Source: Christensenella sp. UBA4263 (lineage in GTDB: Bacteria; Bacillota; Clostridia; Christensenellales; Aristaeellaceae). From it: DNA of 23,286 bases. Both the position numbers and the translations under genes were made by a program. The stretch lies in assembly GCA_002395225.1 (NCBI GenBank), contig DGWH01000005.1:1-23286 (forward strand), read 5' to 3'. Positions 22,658-23,286 of this stretch are shown piece after piece. The notes beneath the pieces are model-generated. The model saw only the letters and a program-made list of their open reading frames with translations, had not been told where the DNA came from and made no database searches. The number at the start of each line of letters is the position of its first letter. Position 1 is the first letter of the stretch.

Positions 22658-23286
22658 ATGGCAAAATTAAATGATCCTAAAGCGCCGCGCATCGCCAGAT
22701 GTTCGTTCTGCGGGAAACCGCAGGATCAGGTCCGGCGGCTGATCGCCGGAAACGATGCGTATATCTGCAACGAATGCGCGGAACTCTGTCAGGAAATTAT
22801 CCGGGATGATTTTTATTACCAGGATGGATTCGGGACCGTCAAGAGTGTTCCGAAGCCGACGGAGATCAAGGCGTTTCTTGATGAATATGTCATCGGGCAG
22901 GAAAAGGCAAAGCGGGTTCTGTCGGTAGCGGTCTACAACCACTACAAGCGAATCAACAGCGGCATGAAGTCGAGGGATGTGGAACTGCAGAAGTCCAATA
23001 TTGTCATGGTCGGTCCGACCGGCTGCGGCAAGACCTTCCTGGCCCAGTCCCTGGCGAAGATGCTGAATGTTCCCTTTGCCATTGCCGATGCCACCAGTCT
23101 GACGGAGGCCGGCTATGTGGGTGAGGACGTGGAGAACATTCTGCTGCGTCTGATCCAGAACGCCAATTATGACGTGGAAGCAGCACAGCGCGGCATCATC
23201 TATATTGATGAAATTGACAAGATTGCCCGCAAGAGCGAAAATCCGTCCATCACCAGAGATGTTTCCGGCGAGGGCGTGCAGCAGGC
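22658..23286 (+). CDS. clpX: ATP-dependent Clp protease ATPase subunit ClpX, 3'-truncated by window end
   Basis: The first 209 residues are visible, still open at the window end. The N-terminal zinc-binding domain has Cys15, Cys18, Cys37 and Cys40 (CSFC and CNEC). The AAA+ domain starts after PTEIKAFLDEYVIGQE; Walker A GPTGCGKT (119-126), ADATSLTEAGYVGEDVE with the substrate-gripping GYVG pore loop (152-155), and Walker B GIIYIDEIDK (179-188) are intact. It unfolds tagged proteins and feeds them to ClpP. ATG 22658 is 23 bp after clpP with a modest TGAGG, so it is probably co-transcribed. Confidence 0.97.
   Translation, partial: MAKLNDPKAPRIARCSFCGKPQDQVRRLIAGNDAYICNECAELCQEIIRDDFYYQDGFGTVKSVPKPTEIKAFLDEYVIGQEKAKRVLSVAVYNHYKRINSGMKSRDVELQKSNIVMVGPTGCGKTFLAQSLAKMLNVPFAIADATSLTEAGYVGEDVENILLRLIQNANYDVEAAQRGIIYIDEIDKIARKSENPSITRDVSGEGVQQ

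Overview
The window looks like chromosomal DNA of a low-to-mid GC Firmicute, most likely a gut-type Clostridia. The evidence is the tig-clpP-clpX block, a DUF5685 protein followed by a J-domain protein with a Cys-rich tail, a stand-alone FakA-like C-terminal domain protein, strong AGGAGG ribosome binding sites and sigma-A-like promoters with 17-bp spacers. No RNA genes, CRISPR arrays, integrases or insertion sequences were seen.

Layout. (1) Positions 1-7772, plus strand: the 3' part of a very large acidic, repeat-rich surface protein gene. It is split at about 1110 by a -1 frame change at an A AAA AAG heptamer. An ABC export cassette follows: membrane-anchored adaptor, ATPase, MacB/FtsX-type permease and a second adaptor. 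Overlapping TTGA stop/start junctions suggest coupled translation. A bidirectional terminator closes this region at 7932-7979. (2) Positions 8001-9700: an accessory patch. On the minus strand three tandem paralogous small ORFs (76, 68 and 72 aa) match the C-terminal tail of Rpn/PD-(D/E)XK 'transposase-like' nucleases. They have a plausible promoter upstream and share the terminator downstream. On the plus strand is a decayed C-terminal fragment of another PD-(D/E)XK family behind a good promoter. (3) Positions 9591-12374: a GH29 alpha-L-fucosidase with its own promoter, then a CDF metal exporter with an Mn-type residue set. (4) Positions 12375-16099: an 86-bp tandem repeat, a patatin-like hydrolase, and a zinc/manganese-type ABC importer (binding protein, ATPase, permease) with overlapping genes. 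(5) Positions 16272-18010: promoter, DUF5685 gene, J-domain gene, perfect terminator. (6) Positions 18073-20477: promoter, SpoU/TrmH RNA methyltransferase, FakA-C-like small protein, threonine ammonia-lyase with ACT domain. (7) Positions 20529-23286: promoter, structured leader, trigger factor, ClpP and the start of ClpX (cut by the window end).

How the genes fit together: the first block is probably a cell-surface protein with a dedicated export or remodelling ABC system. The middle pairs metal efflux with metal uptake. The last block is the normal protein-folding and proteolysis module. The most unusual structures are the frameshift in the giant surface protein gene and the triplet of short Rpn-tail ORFs. 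In that triplet the reading frames and amino acids are kept while the flanking DNA has decayed, which suggests that the short proteins themselves are functional.
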